Assembly (NCBI GenBank): GCA_033807695.1
Contig: CM066310.1
Coordinates: 1,550,001-1,614,000 of the forward strand
Source: Daedaleopsis sinensis
Taxonomy: Eukaryota > Basidiomycota > Agaricomycetes > Polyporales > Polyporaceae
Direction: 5' to 3'
DNA length: 64,000 bases
The translations under genes were made by a program, and so were the position numbers. The notes beneath the pieces are model-generated. The model did no database searches, had not been told where the DNA came from, and saw only the letters and a list, made by a program, of their open reading frames with translations. This document shows, piece after piece, positions 1 through 10,892 of this stretch (the stretch's first letter is position 1; every line of letters starts with the position of its first letter).

Positions 1-645
1 TGCACATTCATTGGGTACCTCTGCATAAGTATGCAAAGTAAGCAAGCTATTGCAATACTCACGAGTACTGGTCAGTATTGGATAACCCTTCCATTACTTA
101 GACCCCTCTTGCGAATGCGGAGAGTGGATCGCGGAAGACGGCGGCGCACCGCGGAGTATTGCATACAACGAAAATGCATCGCCGCTGACCACGACACATC
201 GTCGAGTCTTGTCAATGTGGTGCGATGCATTGCTATGTATTGTGAATACACGACAAGGCGACACCATTATTGGCGACACATTGCCGGAATCCGAGTGGCT
301 TGACTGCATTCTAGAGAGATGCCAATCATGTCGTCCATGATGTATTAATCGTATACTAAGAATACATTCACTAATAGGCACTTCATATGCACGAGTTCGA
401 GCAGGAGGTCAGAGCGAGCAGAAGAGAGCGGGCGAGCGGGGGAACGTGGGCCAGTGGCAAGCAGGCGAGCAGGGACAAACAGGCAGGGAAACAGCGGACG
501 AGCAGGTGACAGCGGACGAGCAGGCGGACGAGCAGGCGAGCAGGCAAGAGCGGGCGAGTAGTGACAGGCGAGGGGACAGTCCCACAACCGGTACAGTGAG
601 GCGAAACGGGCAAGATGGTGCAGAGGTGAGCAGCTGGCTGGAGTC
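1..645. other. Window start and downstream flank of the DUF6698-like gene
   Basis: No convincing gene is seen. Bases 400-560 are a purine-rich, low-complexity run built from many copies of a 'gcgagcagg/gacgagcagg' unit. It gives open frames on both strands that look like repeat artefacts. The stretch probably holds the 3' untranslated region of the minus-strand gene that ends at 646 and may include the left end of the neighbouring transposon; I could not identify a terminal inverted repeat by eye. Confidence 0.5.
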
Positions 646-3210
646 TCACTCGTCTTCCTCCTCGTGACGGGAAGGAGAGCGGACATGGTCATCCACGCGG
701 CTGGAAGGCGAACGGTCCCGGTCGTCCACCTGACGGGAAGGAGAACGGCCACAGTAGTTGACACGACGGGAAGGCGATCGGTCAAGGTTGTCCACGCGGC
801 GGGAAGGAGAACGGTCCCGGTTGTCCATCCTACGGGAAGGAGAACGGTCCCGGTAGTCGGCACGATGGGAAGGCGAGCGGTCACGGTCGTCCACACGGCT
901 GGAATGAGAACGGTCCCGGTCGTCCATGCGGCGGCGGGAAGGAGAACGGCCGCGGTCGTCCACGCGGCGGCGAGGTGGGGATCGGTTGCGGTCTTCGCGA
1001 CGGCGAGACGGCGAGCGTTCGCGATCCGCACGACATTGAGATGGCGAGCGTTCGCGAACCGCACGACATCGAGATGGCGAGCGTTTGCGAACTGGACAGC
1101 GCCGAGACGGCGAGCGTTCACGAACCGCACGACCGCGAGACGGCGACCCCTCTGAGCTGCGGTCCTTGCGGCGGGAGCTTGAAGCTGGGTGGTCACGGCG
1201 GTGAGAGGGGGAGTCAGATCGGCCGCGGTCATCGTCGTAGCGGGAAGGCGAAGTGCGTGGTCCCGCGACGTTGAGGCCAGACGATGAGCTGCCAGGCACA
1301 TCGTCAAGAGACGCGGCAGCCTTCTGATCACCGGGTTGGGCTACCAGATCAGCAGTAGAGCCACCTCCAGAGGCGCCTTGATTGGCCTCAGGAAGCGGCT
1401 CACATCTTCAAACATGTATCAGTGTAAACGTAGGTGCACGAAACGTCATTGACTCACCGCTGCAGGGCCCTCTGCTCCTTGCGCATCGCCTTGTGTTGCC
1501 TGCGAGCCATCTGCACGATGTTGGGGCGCTTCTCGCGGTTCCCCTTCGGCTTCTTCGGTTGAAGGCCATATAACTCCCTATGTATTGGACTGTGAGTAGC
1601 TGAGCTGTCAAGACAGTGTCACAGTATTAACGAACCTGTTCCACCAATCAAGGGTCCACTTTGCCCACGTGATGAGCGGATCGGAGAACAAATTCACAAT
1701 CTTGTCGAAGAATTCTGCGTTGTTGAAGTGGACGTCCATGACGGACCAGTCCTTGTCGGTAAGGGAGTGACGCAGCTGTCACTAGTTAGCATACCATAGA
1801 CACGTAGGTAGGATGTGACGTACGAGGACTGCGGCATATGCCAACATACGGGGTGTCACTTTCTTGATGCCGTACTTCTGCGAGAGCGTGGGCTTTCCAG
1901 GAGTGTTCCCTTTGCGTGCGCCCCGGTGGTCGGTCGATATTGGCCCGGTCCAAAGAGATTTGACTATCTGTGCGGGATGGCACACGATCAGCAGGGAGCA
2001 AATATAGTAATTGAGACCTACATTCTGGAGAAGGTCTCCTATCAGTAAGCCCGAGAGGGCTCCATGAGACGGGTTGGGTTGATCGAGGTTGCTTATATTG
2101 AACAGGCACAGAGGCCAGTCGTCGGAGGTAATGCTGACTCCAGAATCGGACTTGGTTACAGCTTCAGCGAGCCTAGTAGATGTTAGAGGCACCAAGGCAC
2201 CAGGCTACATAAGGACATGACGTACGTTTTCCAGTTGTCAGGAAGACACTGCAGTCAAAGATGCGGGGGGATGAGGAGGGCCGCCATGGTGTAGTTCTTC
2301 CACCCTCGATCGGGTTTGGCAAGAATAGCAGGGCTATTGTGCAGGATGTCGGCTTTGGTGATGTACCCTATAACCCGGTTGACAATGTGTGCATAATCAG
2401 TCGTTCGGGCTTTGTTAGCTTCATGACTTATCTGCATTGCGACAGAATTAATCAGCGGTACACATTCGAGCGTGGATATGAGGAGACACACGTACATAGC
2501 TGGCAAGGATGACGATCTGGTCGTCTTCGAGCATGTTGATGTCGTTCTTGAGCCCGGGTATGATCTCGAGCAAGGCTTCATATTGTGCGAGCAGCTCGCG
2601 ATGCTGGATGCGCTGCTCTTTCCTGAAGGGGACATGAGTATATGCTGTGCCTAGATAAATAACATGCACTCTGCGCGCTTTTTCTGCGCGTCCTCATCCT
2701 CGGAGGACTCCGACCCGCTGTCCTCCGACCCGCTGTCCTCCGACCCGCTGTCCTCTGACTCGTCACTGTCCTCCTTGTCCGAAGACTCCAAGGTGTTCTG
2801 AGGGATGCCCGAGGCGTCACGGGTCCGGCCGTACATGAGAGCAGCGAGAGGCTCTATGAATGGATGGATGGTGCGGGGGGAGAGACGCACGGCGTCATGG
2901 TAAGCCGTGATCTCCTCCGAGACACTAGAGATGGTCAATAGTACAGAGCAGGTATGGATGTATGCACATATACTCACCTGCGTGTCTTGACATCATGCTC
3001 CATCACCTGCAGAATGCCCTCGAGCTCCAGCTTGCGGACACGAGAGCGGTGTACACGATGCTGGGTTTCACCGTCATCTGCATATCTCCGCTTTCGACTC
3101 GGAGCGGTGGAATGGGGAGCGTGAGCGAGGTCGGGCGATGGCGAGGAGCGACTATAATTGTCAGATGCGGTGGGTGATACTTCTCGGGAGGTCAGTTCCA
3201 AGCGCGACAT
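646..3210 (-). CDS. DUF6698-like protein with Arg/Ser-repeat C-terminus
   Basis: A multi-exon minus-strand gene of unknown function. The start is taken as the ATG at 3210 (MSRLELTSREV); an upstream in-frame ATG lies at 3276. In order it encodes a Ser-rich basic N-terminus, a short helix (KLELEGILQVMEHDV), an acidic repeat of EDSGS units (about 2700-2760), a conserved core and an RS-like tail. The core includes FRKEQRIQHRELLAQYEALL, KSDSGVSITSDDWPLCLFN, KKVTPRMLAYAAV, DKDWSVMDVHFNNAEFF and WTLDWWNR. This order resembles the basidiomycete DUF6698 family, recognised by motif and not by search. The last exons read ELYGLQPKKPKGNREKRPN and then about 12 copies of an 11-residue unit like VDDRDRSPSRR. 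Introns are about 50-60 bp with clear GTGAGT-type donors. It lies head to head with the transposase that starts at 3592, so the two may share a promoter or belong to one element. The RS tail recalls splicing-factor RS domains but no RRM is seen. Confidence 0.65.
670..1150 (-). repeat. 33-bp tandem repeat coding for RS-like units
   Basis: About a dozen imperfect copies of a 33-bp unit (plus-strand core 'gggaaggagaacggtcccgg') code for an 11-residue unit of the form D-R-D-R-S-P-S-R-R-x-D. Towards 1000-1150 the unit changes to a 36-bp form coding for RERSPSRxRAV. Other frames also stay open across the array, which produces several spurious ORFs. Confidence 0.85.
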
Positions 3211-3591
3211 TGAGGGAACCGATGTCGCTGGTCCTCGGGTTTGGGGAACCGACTTCGACGTAACTCTCTGGGACATAAGCTCCTTGCCTTTGCCTTTTCG
3301 TCAGCTGTTCTTGCCCATGACGAGTGGGTTCGGCGAGGGATGGGTAAAAAAGACGACAGACGGACAATTGGGACGACCCCGGCGGCGGGGAGGAGATGCG
3401 ATGGTGGTGGGGAGAAGGAGAAGGGCATGCGGCGGGGCCTTCGTTCTATCAAGGCGCTCAGCGTCTAATCCCGACGCGTTCCCACACACGGTCAGGTGAC
3501 CGTGATTATTGGCCACCTATCGCACGACGGTCGACATTTGACTTGTCCATCTCGACCTCACCACCATGCCCTCTTTCTAGTATCCTTCGAC
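3211..3591. promoter_or_regulatory. Divergent promoter between DUF6698-like gene and transposase
   Basis: About 380 bp separate the two start codons, which face away from each other. No TATA box in a convincing position was found. The minus-strand reading frame stays open to 3276, so part of this could be coding. The spacing fits a shared bidirectional promoter, which is inference. Confidence 0.4.
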
Positions 3592-6500
3592 ATGCTCACC
3601 AATTGCCTTGGATGCGGCAACAAACTCTCGACCGATGCCCGGGCACGCGCTCAGCACGTTCGCCAGTGCACAAGCGCGCGAGGCTCGCGGTTGGCTAGGA
3701 CATTGCAGAAGGCGCATCAAATAGACCTCAAGGCCCGTTTAGAGCGAGCTCGGGAGCGCAAGGCGAGGGATATGGTAAAGATGGCTGAATTCGTCAAAGA
3801 AGTATGTCCCAAATGCTCTCTATAGCGTGTATCAGGTACTGACACACACTATAGATACCTCTCCCTGAGCCTGAGCCCGATCCTATCCCCGGACCACCAC
3901 CCCCCAACCCTGCCACATACTCTCGTGCAAGACGTCTACGAAAACCCCGTACGTTTAAGGATTACCTCCCGACTTCCTATGCAGGCCCTTCAACCCCGCT
4001 TCCAAAACCTACTGAGCCGTCTCGAGCCCCATCACCCATCACCCCGGGCTCACCCATCGAACTCCCTCTTCCACATACTCCATCCCAGACTCCGTCATTG
4101 ATTGGATGTGAGCGGGATGATCAGCCACCATCCTCCGATCAATATCCCAGCACAGCAGAAAATCTGTGCTCTCACACGTCGACAGTGAACGTGTTTGGCC
4201 TGTACCGCCGCTTCCCAATCCAGCCCAAACGTGATCCAGATGAGACGGAGAAGAGTATCGAGTCCGTCTGCGACCCCACGGCTTTTGAGATGGATCAAGG
4301 CCGCCCGGAATACCCTGTGGAGGCATTCCAAACACCTTCTGCGGACGATGCTCGCCCTCCGTATGCCCCCTTCCCCAACGTATCTACGTTCGACCTCTTG
4401 AAGTGGCAGAACAATCAGTCGAACACCAAGTCCAATGCTCAGCTCAATCTTCTTGCCTGTGACGTCCTCCAACGACCCGATTTCAACCTCGCAGACGTTG
4501 CCCATTTCGACGCCACGCGTGAAGCACAGAGGCTCGACGACTATGTCGAAGCAGCTCAGAACTCCCCCTTCTCTGCTCGCGATGGTTGGCTCAAGAGCCC
4601 TGTCAATGTCCGTCTGCCCAAAGAGGGTGTGTCATATGCCTCGGAAGAGGACGCACCTGTGTTTGTCGTCGAAGACGTGTGGCATAGGCCGTTGCCACAA
4701 GTCATCCGTGCCGCCCTTCAACGCCCGGGTATGAGAACATGGCACATGATACCCCATGAGTTGCTTCTCCAGCAGCCATCGGACTCGACAGGTAGTCGCT
4801 CGTCCCCAGCTTGCCCCTCGCAGTCTATGCAGTCGTCCGGCACGTCTTCGCAGTCGTCCAGCATGTCCTCTCAGTCCTCCGACTCGTCCAGCATGTCCTC
4901 TCAGTCCTCCGACTCGTCCTCCTCTCAGTTCTCCGACTCGACCAGCCCTTCAAATCATCTAGATGACGACAACGACACCCGAATCCGCAGTGAGATCCAC
5001 AACTCCGACACCACACTTGAAGCATATTCCCAATTAGTTTCTCAGCCACGAGAGCTTGGTGACCCGGACGATCTTGAGTATTCCATGACGATGTTATGTG
5101 TCTATTCCGACTCGACCCGCGTCACCAACTTCGGATCTGCAAGCATGTGGCCGATGTACGTGTACTTTGGCAACCAGTCGAAGTATGAGCGTGCACAGCC
5201 ATCACTCTTCCCTGCTCACCACGTCGCATACATACCATCGGTAAGCTTCTCGCTAGCGTGATCAGCCATTTGTACGCACTGCTAATACAGCTACTTGTGA
5301 CAGCTTCCTGATCGCATTCAAGACGTGTACACTACAATATATGGCATTGCAGCCACAGCAGCCATGTTGACCTTCCTTCAGCGCGAGCTCATGCAGCAGA
5401 TTATGCTCCTTGTTTTCGACGACTCGTTTATGTACATTTACGTTCATGGGCAGATCGTTGACTGCGGTGATGGAATCCGGCGGCGCGACTTCCCCCGACT
5501 GTCCATCTGGAGTGCAGATTATGTCGAAAAGTGAGTCGTCCAATGTACCAGTTTCTATCTCACTCATATCAAAACATACGGCGTGTGCATATAGGATACT
5601 CCTCACCTGTTTAAAATACCTTGCTCGATGTCCGTGTCCAAGATGTCTCATCAATAAAGATTGTACGGTTGAAATGGGCACAACGGCAGATCTCTACCGC
5701 CGCAACAAGACCCGAGAAGACACCAACGACGTCGTCCATCGCATCACATTGGCCCGGAAATGGATCTTCGAAGAAGGGATGCTGTTGACTAGCAAGTACC
5801 TTGACCGTATTCTCGGGATCTCTCCCTCACACCGTCTCGGGTATGATGTTGTTCACTCCATTGTATCACATTCCCACTGATCGTTGCTCAGAGTGCCCTT
5901 TCGATAAGGTTCCGTGACCACGGCATCAACTTCTACTCGCTCTTTGTGCCCGACTTCATGCATGAATTCGAGCTTGGCGTATGGAAGATGGTTTACACCC
6001 ATCTCATGCGCATTCTCTACGCTGCAGGCGCCGACAAGATTCAGTCGTTCAACAAGCGGTGAGTGCTGACATAGACAGCATGCTGTATCCTACTGTCATA
6101 CTGACCACCGGCAATGTTCGCAGGTTTCGACAGGTACCTACCTTCGGTAGATCGACCATCCGCCGCTTCTCAACAAACGTCTCCGATCAAGGCAAGCTGG
6201 CAGCCCGAGACTATGAGGACCGTCTTCAGGTACGTGTATTCTGGGAGGGAAACGTCAGCAGCTGTACTAACACTATTCATAGTGCTTTCTACTCGTCTGG
6301 GAAGCGATGCTTCCCCGTCAAGACAACCGTATTACCTCCGACATGATCTTCGACCTCAATATGTTTCTCTCGCTGGGAAAGCTACGCTACCAGGCCCCCA
6401 ATACGCTAGAGGGACTCGATGACGCTGCCGTTCAAATTGGCTGCGATGTGCGTATGTTCGCCAAGAAAACATGTACCAAATATCACACGGTCGAACTGCC

Positions 6501-8359
6501 TCGAGAAGCCGCTGCGCGTGGGCGTCGTGAGGCTCGCCTAACTGCACAGGGAAAAGGAGGGAAGGTCAGGTTGTCCTGTACACCGCGGGCAAAGTTCAAG
6601 GCTTTCAATCCGAAGATGTACAAGTACCACGCGGTTCGTGACTATGCGAGGGCCTGCCGCATGTTCGGCTCCACCGACAACACATCTACTCAAACGGTCA
6701 GTACCTCAGCACTGACTAGTTGATTACTCTCGCTAAGTTGACCGTACATAGGGAGAGTGTGAACACTGCCGGGTTAAGAGAGGATACGCGCGCACAAACA
6801 AACACAAGCACGTTGGGCAGATAGCCCAGCATACTCGTCGTGCTGAGAAGCTATATATCATCGATATGCGGGTCAATGCCTGGCGGGCACGAGTTCGCGC
6901 GAAGAAGATCACAGCGAAACACGTTTGGCACCCTTCCGGCAGCTCAGAGTCGTCGAACTCCGTCGAAGCCCCCCAGGGACCCGAGCCCGTGTTTGGCTTC
7001 CCGTCTCGTGCAGAGGCAGACGACACGGAGAAGATGGCGTATTGTGCCTCCGAGGAGCGCTACCACATTGCTGAGTCGCGACGAGCCCCCGTCAACATTT
7101 CGAATTGGACGTATGTGAACTGTAATGATCCTGCACTCAAGGTAAGTGTCTGCAACTCATAACATTGTAACGGTGTCACTGACTAGTACAAAATTTGTAG
7201 GGCTTTCAACTCAACCTTCAGAACCACGTCCTTAGATGACTATCTGAACGCTTTTCAGAGAACCTCCGCACCCCCTCATTCCTGCAGGAGACCGAGGACT
7301 TTACCTTCGAAGATCGCTCTCGGCTCATTATATATCGTGACCAGTTCTACCCTCACCAGTTGCTTCGCCTAAACTACACAACATACGATCTACGGCGTAG
7401 CCAAGACGTTATCAGTCCACGCACGCACGGCGATGTAATGCTGATGGATTCGGCCCCGACAGACAGCTCTGATGGAACTGGACACCCATACCTGTACGCC
7501 CGTGTCGTCAAGATCTTCCACGTCAACGTTCGACTCGCTGACTCCCCTATGACCGATTTCGAGCGCATGGATATCTTGTTTGTGCGCTGGTTCCGCCTCG
7601 ACCACACACGGCCTGGCGGTTTCGTGCGGAAGCGGCTTCATTGTGTAGAGTTTGTCCCGTCAGACGATGTGGAGCCCTCGTTTGGATTTGTCGACCCCTC
7701 AAACGTCATTCGAGGATCACACATCATTCCTGTGTTTGCCCTTGGACACACAGACAAGCTCCTTCCACCCTCATTCGCTCGTGACATCGCTGGTCAACTC
7801 GAAGACAAACCGGACATAGATTTCTGCAATCATTACGTCAACTTGTATGTCGTATTGTATGTTCACTTTCTACCGCATATCTAGCTGACTCGGAGTCTCT
7901 ATTAGCTTCGTCGACCGAGACATCTTTATGTGATATTACGGCGGAGGCATAGGGCACTACGGGAACACATCAAGACGAGCATCTCATCATCAGACGGCCA
8001 TGGACAACGAGGAGATCAGTTCCGAATGGCAAGATGTTGACGGCGATCCCGCTCGACTTCAAGCAGAAGAAGAGGAGCTCTTCCGGCGTGCAGCACAGCA
8101 CCCTGATGAGCTCCTGCAGCTTGTCCCCAAAATTGCGGAGGCAGGGGGCGTGCATGCGGCTATATTAAAGGAGATTGAGGCTTGGAAACGGTCGTCTCCT
8201 GAGCATGATGTGGATGTCGGTGAGGAACAAGGGCACTCAAACGGTGAGGACTCGGACTGGGATGACGATGATGCAGAGCGGGATGCAGTGACTGGAATCG
8301 GAGACGGTAATGCCCGGGATTATGACCAATACGATCTCGAGGGATATGCCGCACCTTAA
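3592..8359 (+). pseudogene. Plavaka-type DNA transposase, interrupted by two stop codons
   Basis: Basidiomycete Plavaka (CACTA-related) transposase, recognised from motifs in order. There is an N-terminal zinc-binding segment (CLGCGNKL...HVRQC), then LNLLACDVLQRPDF, YVYFGNQSKYERAQPS, CPCPRCLI, FMHEFELGVWK, FRQVPTFGRSTIRRFS, AARDYEDRLQ, LRLNYTTYDLRR and FVDRDIFM. About nine short introns are inferred. The family's reading frame is kept almost throughout, but TGA stops lie in frame at 7237-7239 (after NHVLR) and 7931-7933 (after FVDRDIFM), where relatives normally read through; both fit CGA to TGA changes. The acidic C-terminus (MDNEEISSEWQ) lies beyond the second stop. A Ser-rich repeat interrupts the core near 4795-4945. 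The copy is probably not autonomous unless the stops are removed by unrecognised splicing. Family call is confident; exon edges are less so. Confidence 0.85.
4795..4945 (+). repeat. Ser-rich coding repeat inside the transposase
   Basis: Imperfect tandem copies of a 24-30 bp unit ('tccagcatgtcctctcagtcctccgactcg' and shorter forms) code for SSMSSQSSDS-like units. They lie between the conserved segment ending HMIPHELLLQQ and the segment starting RIRSEIHNSDT. Confidence 0.8.
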
Positions 8360-8724
8360 CTTACTTGTTGCTTTGCTCTATATAAAATCTTCGAGCGTCC
8401 GCCTGCCTGCCGTATAATACCTCTCAATTTTAATATATTACAGTGTCTCGCAATGAACCTGCAATACATGGCGAGGAGTTGGTAGGTATTTTAGGTACAT
8501 GGGAATGCTCTGCAACACGTCGTTGACCATCGCAAGGGGCTCACAATGCAAAACAAGGCACTCTTACCTTATGCAATCATTCACAAGTCGCCCTGTCATT
8601 TGCAAACCCGGTAAATGAATCCTTTGTTTCTCAATGTCATCAGGATACTTACTAACACATTCTTGGATATCCGGAACACATGGGGACATTGCATACATCT
8701 GCAATGATTGTGCAGTTTTGCTGA
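8360..8724. other. Transposon right flank, no gene seen
   Basis: AT-richer sequence after the last transposase frame. It includes a possible polyadenylation-type region (8380-8450, 'tatataaaat', 'taatatatta'). The right end of the element is expected here, but no terminal repeat was identified by eye. Confidence 0.4.
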
Positions 8725-9222
8725 TGTATTTCCCGACATGGACGACCCATCCCAAATCGATCTTTTGTTGGCTGGGCTGGACTACTGCCGGGCAATCACA
8801 CTGGCAGGCATACCGGACTTGGGGCTTCACTTCATGTATGTCAACATGCACGAGAAGTACTCGAACCCTCTGGTCACCGAGCCCATCGACGAGCAAGTCC
8901 CAGTCCTATAGTTGTTCAAGTACGACAAGAAAGTGTTCGACAACAGGCCTATGCACGAGAATGTGAGGAAACTGGAGAAGGGGCCACAAACGGCAGGCGA
9001 CCTGTTTCGGACGAGCCGAACTGTGACGAGCCGCTGGGGGTTGACCGGTGCTTTCGGGGAGTTGCTTGTGGGATGTTTTAGGCGTTGAAGTATCCGAGGA
9101 CTCAGACGATAAAGTGTGTGGATCGAGCTGCAGGCCTGTCAGTGCATGAACACTTACGGGCCTACTGAAAGTGCATGCATTTGAGCTTCAAGAGAAGTAT
9201 CTGCAGGGTTGTTAATGATCAT
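8725..9222. pseudogene. Orphan-family copy A, broken by an internal inversion
   Basis: Two halves of the same gene family lie back to back in opposite orientation. From 8725 to about 8980 the plus strand codes for the C-terminal half (FPDMDDPSQIDLLLAGLDYC, HEKYSNPLVTEPIDEQVPVL, then TAG where the intact copies have TGG, then LFKYDKKVFDNR and VRKLEK). From about 8990 to 9222 the minus strand carries the 5' half: an ATG at 9222 (MIINNPADTSLEAQMHAL), a splice-site region and the start of the conserved domain. The segment between the conserved VDCRPW and FPDMD motifs is missing. Copies C and D are entirely on the minus strand, so the simplest reading is an inversion with its breakpoint near 8980-8990 plus a deletion. 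Confidence 0.75.
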
Positions 9223-9360
9223 GAAGGACCGATAGTCAGTCTTGATAGTGTCGTGTTGTGTCTATGTCTTTGTCGGAGTCGGGGTCAGACCGTCAGAGTT
9301 TCGGAGTGCAGAAGCCAAGTCGCGTTGTCGTGGCTCAGCAGGCGTTTACGTACTACGTGA

Positions 9361-9397
9361 GCAGACGCGATCACGTGTGTGCTCATGCTGGACGCGT
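9361..9397. promoter_or_regulatory. Conserved upstream block with CACGTG and ACGCGT (copy A)
   Basis: This block is nearly identical to 11761-11797. It contains an E-box palindrome CACGTG (9372-9377) and an MluI-type ACGCGT (9392-9397). It lies about 140 bp upstream of the start codon of the 5' half of copy A, the same relative position as in copy C. A regulatory role is inferred from conservation only. Confidence 0.5.
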
Positions 9398-9444
9398 CAC
9401 GGGCAGGCAGACGCCGATTTTCTGCAGAAGAAAAGGCGCTTCTC

Positions 9445-9524
9445 GTAGTTACCTATTCTCTTGAAAACGACCTTTTCAACGATGTTTCGCCATTATAGTC
9501 ACGTGAAAGAGAATAGGTAACTAC
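9445..9524. repeat. Perfect 18-bp inverted repeat
   Basis: Left arm 9445-9462 (gtagttacctattctctt) is the exact reverse complement of right arm 9507-9524, with a 44-bp spacer. It lies in non-coding DNA between orphan-family copies A and B. It could be a small MITE-like element, a hairpin in an RNA, or the end of a folded-back insertion. Confidence 0.85.
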
Positions 9525-9819
9525 AACTCGCGGCTTTTTACTGACTTTTCTTTGGCAGAAATTTGGGGATTGCCTGCCGTGAGTTTCGTCAACTGTGCCC
9601 GTTCAACTGTTTTGGTCTCAAACCTCGGTACTCAGTACTAGTGTCTCTCACATTACTGACTACTGTCGGAGACCGACGATGACTTTGTGAGAGTTACGCC
9701 AACTTGAAAAATACAAGGGATAGAACATGATAACAGGACAACTCGGAATGAACATGATGCAGGCACACTGGCAACTTTAAAGTGATGTGTCTTGAGTTAG
9801 CAGCTTTCGAAAATATGGT

Positions 9820-10536
9820 TAGCAATAGGCCGCTGACAGAGCAACGAACCAAAAACGTATTCTAACCACCACTTCAACTCCCACCACATCGCCCTGCTAC
9901 CCAGCGCCTTCTCCAGCTTCTTCGTATTCTCTTCCAAAAGCCGATTCTCGAACTCCTCCTTGTCATATTTGAACAAGCACAGGAGTCACAGGACCGTAAC
10001 TTGCTCGTCGACAGGTTCGGTGATCAGACGGTTCCAGCTCTTCGCGTGAGTCTTGGAGACATACGCAAACTGGAGCGTGACCGGTGCGCCAGCAACTCGT
10101 TGGCAGTAGTGTAGCCTGGCCACCAGAAGATCGATATCAGACGGATCGTCCATGTCGGGACACACGGAATGGGCAAGGTCTCTCAGGAGACTTCCACCGG
10201 CATAGATCCCGTGAAAGACCACGCCTGCCCTTGCCTTTGCGATGTTCTTGGGATGCGGCCATGGACGGCAGTCGACCTGCTTCGGACTCAGGAGCCGGAC
10301 TATGATGAGTGACCGTGACAATGGTTTGACTGGTTCCATCGGGAAGCTGCTTGTGAGATGGTTTGGGCATAGATTTAGGCGTCTCTGCATGAGACTCTGA
10401 AGACGGGGATGTCCGTCCGTTGAGCTGGGATCCTGTCAGCAAACTTCACTCATGGGGATTCCGAGTCACTGGTAGGTATGCTCACCGAAAGCGCATGCAT
10501 CTGAGTTTCGAAAGGAGCATGTGCAGGAATAGACAT
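9820..10536 (-). pseudogene. Orphan-family copy B, pseudogene
   Basis: Homologous to copies C and D along its whole length. It starts at the ATG at 10536 (MSIPAHAPFETQMHALS), is followed by an intron with a GTGAGC donor, and continues with LNGRTSPSSESH. Three lesions are visible. A frameshift near 10270-10300 moves the reading frame just before VDCRPWP. A 9-bp duplication near 9990 places TGA after DEQVTVL, where C and D have DEQVPVLWLFK. The donor of the last intron, GTGCGT in C and D, has become ATACGT. The downstream frame still reads LFKYDKEEFENR and MWWELKWWLE, so decay looks fairly recent. Confidence 0.75.
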
Positions 10537-10892
10537 GACAGTGAAACACAGAGTCGCGCAAGTGTCTGTGTCCTCAGTTTTCTCTGCCAATGGGTTGGTT
10601 GTAGAAGTTAGGTGTCGCGTGGCTATCCGATAGTGGCATTCGCTGAGGGACTAAGGTTAAAGGCATATATGATAGTCTCTCAGAGATGTTGAGCTACAGA
10701 AAGCAAAGAAACGATGTGCGTGTTGAGAGAGATACGCGAACATGAGGTATAAGTACAAGGTGTGACGCATGACATTGTAGAACATGATAGTGGAAGAGAA
10801 AAACACCACTCGAGTGCGAAGGGTTGATAGCGGCGGGACAAAAGGACATGCGAACACAGCAAAGCGAACTGGAGACAGGTTGACACGTGAGA

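Noticed and set aside
345..1331. A 328-codon minus-strand open frame over the RS repeat
   Set aside because: It is the out-of-frame reading of the 33-bp repeat. The RS frame is supported by splice continuity with the DUF6698-like exons.
1..8724. Terminal inverted repeats of the Plavaka element
   Set aside because: Short similar strings near both flanks ('tgcatac', 'ctatgtattg') are too short and too common in AT-rich DNA to call ends.
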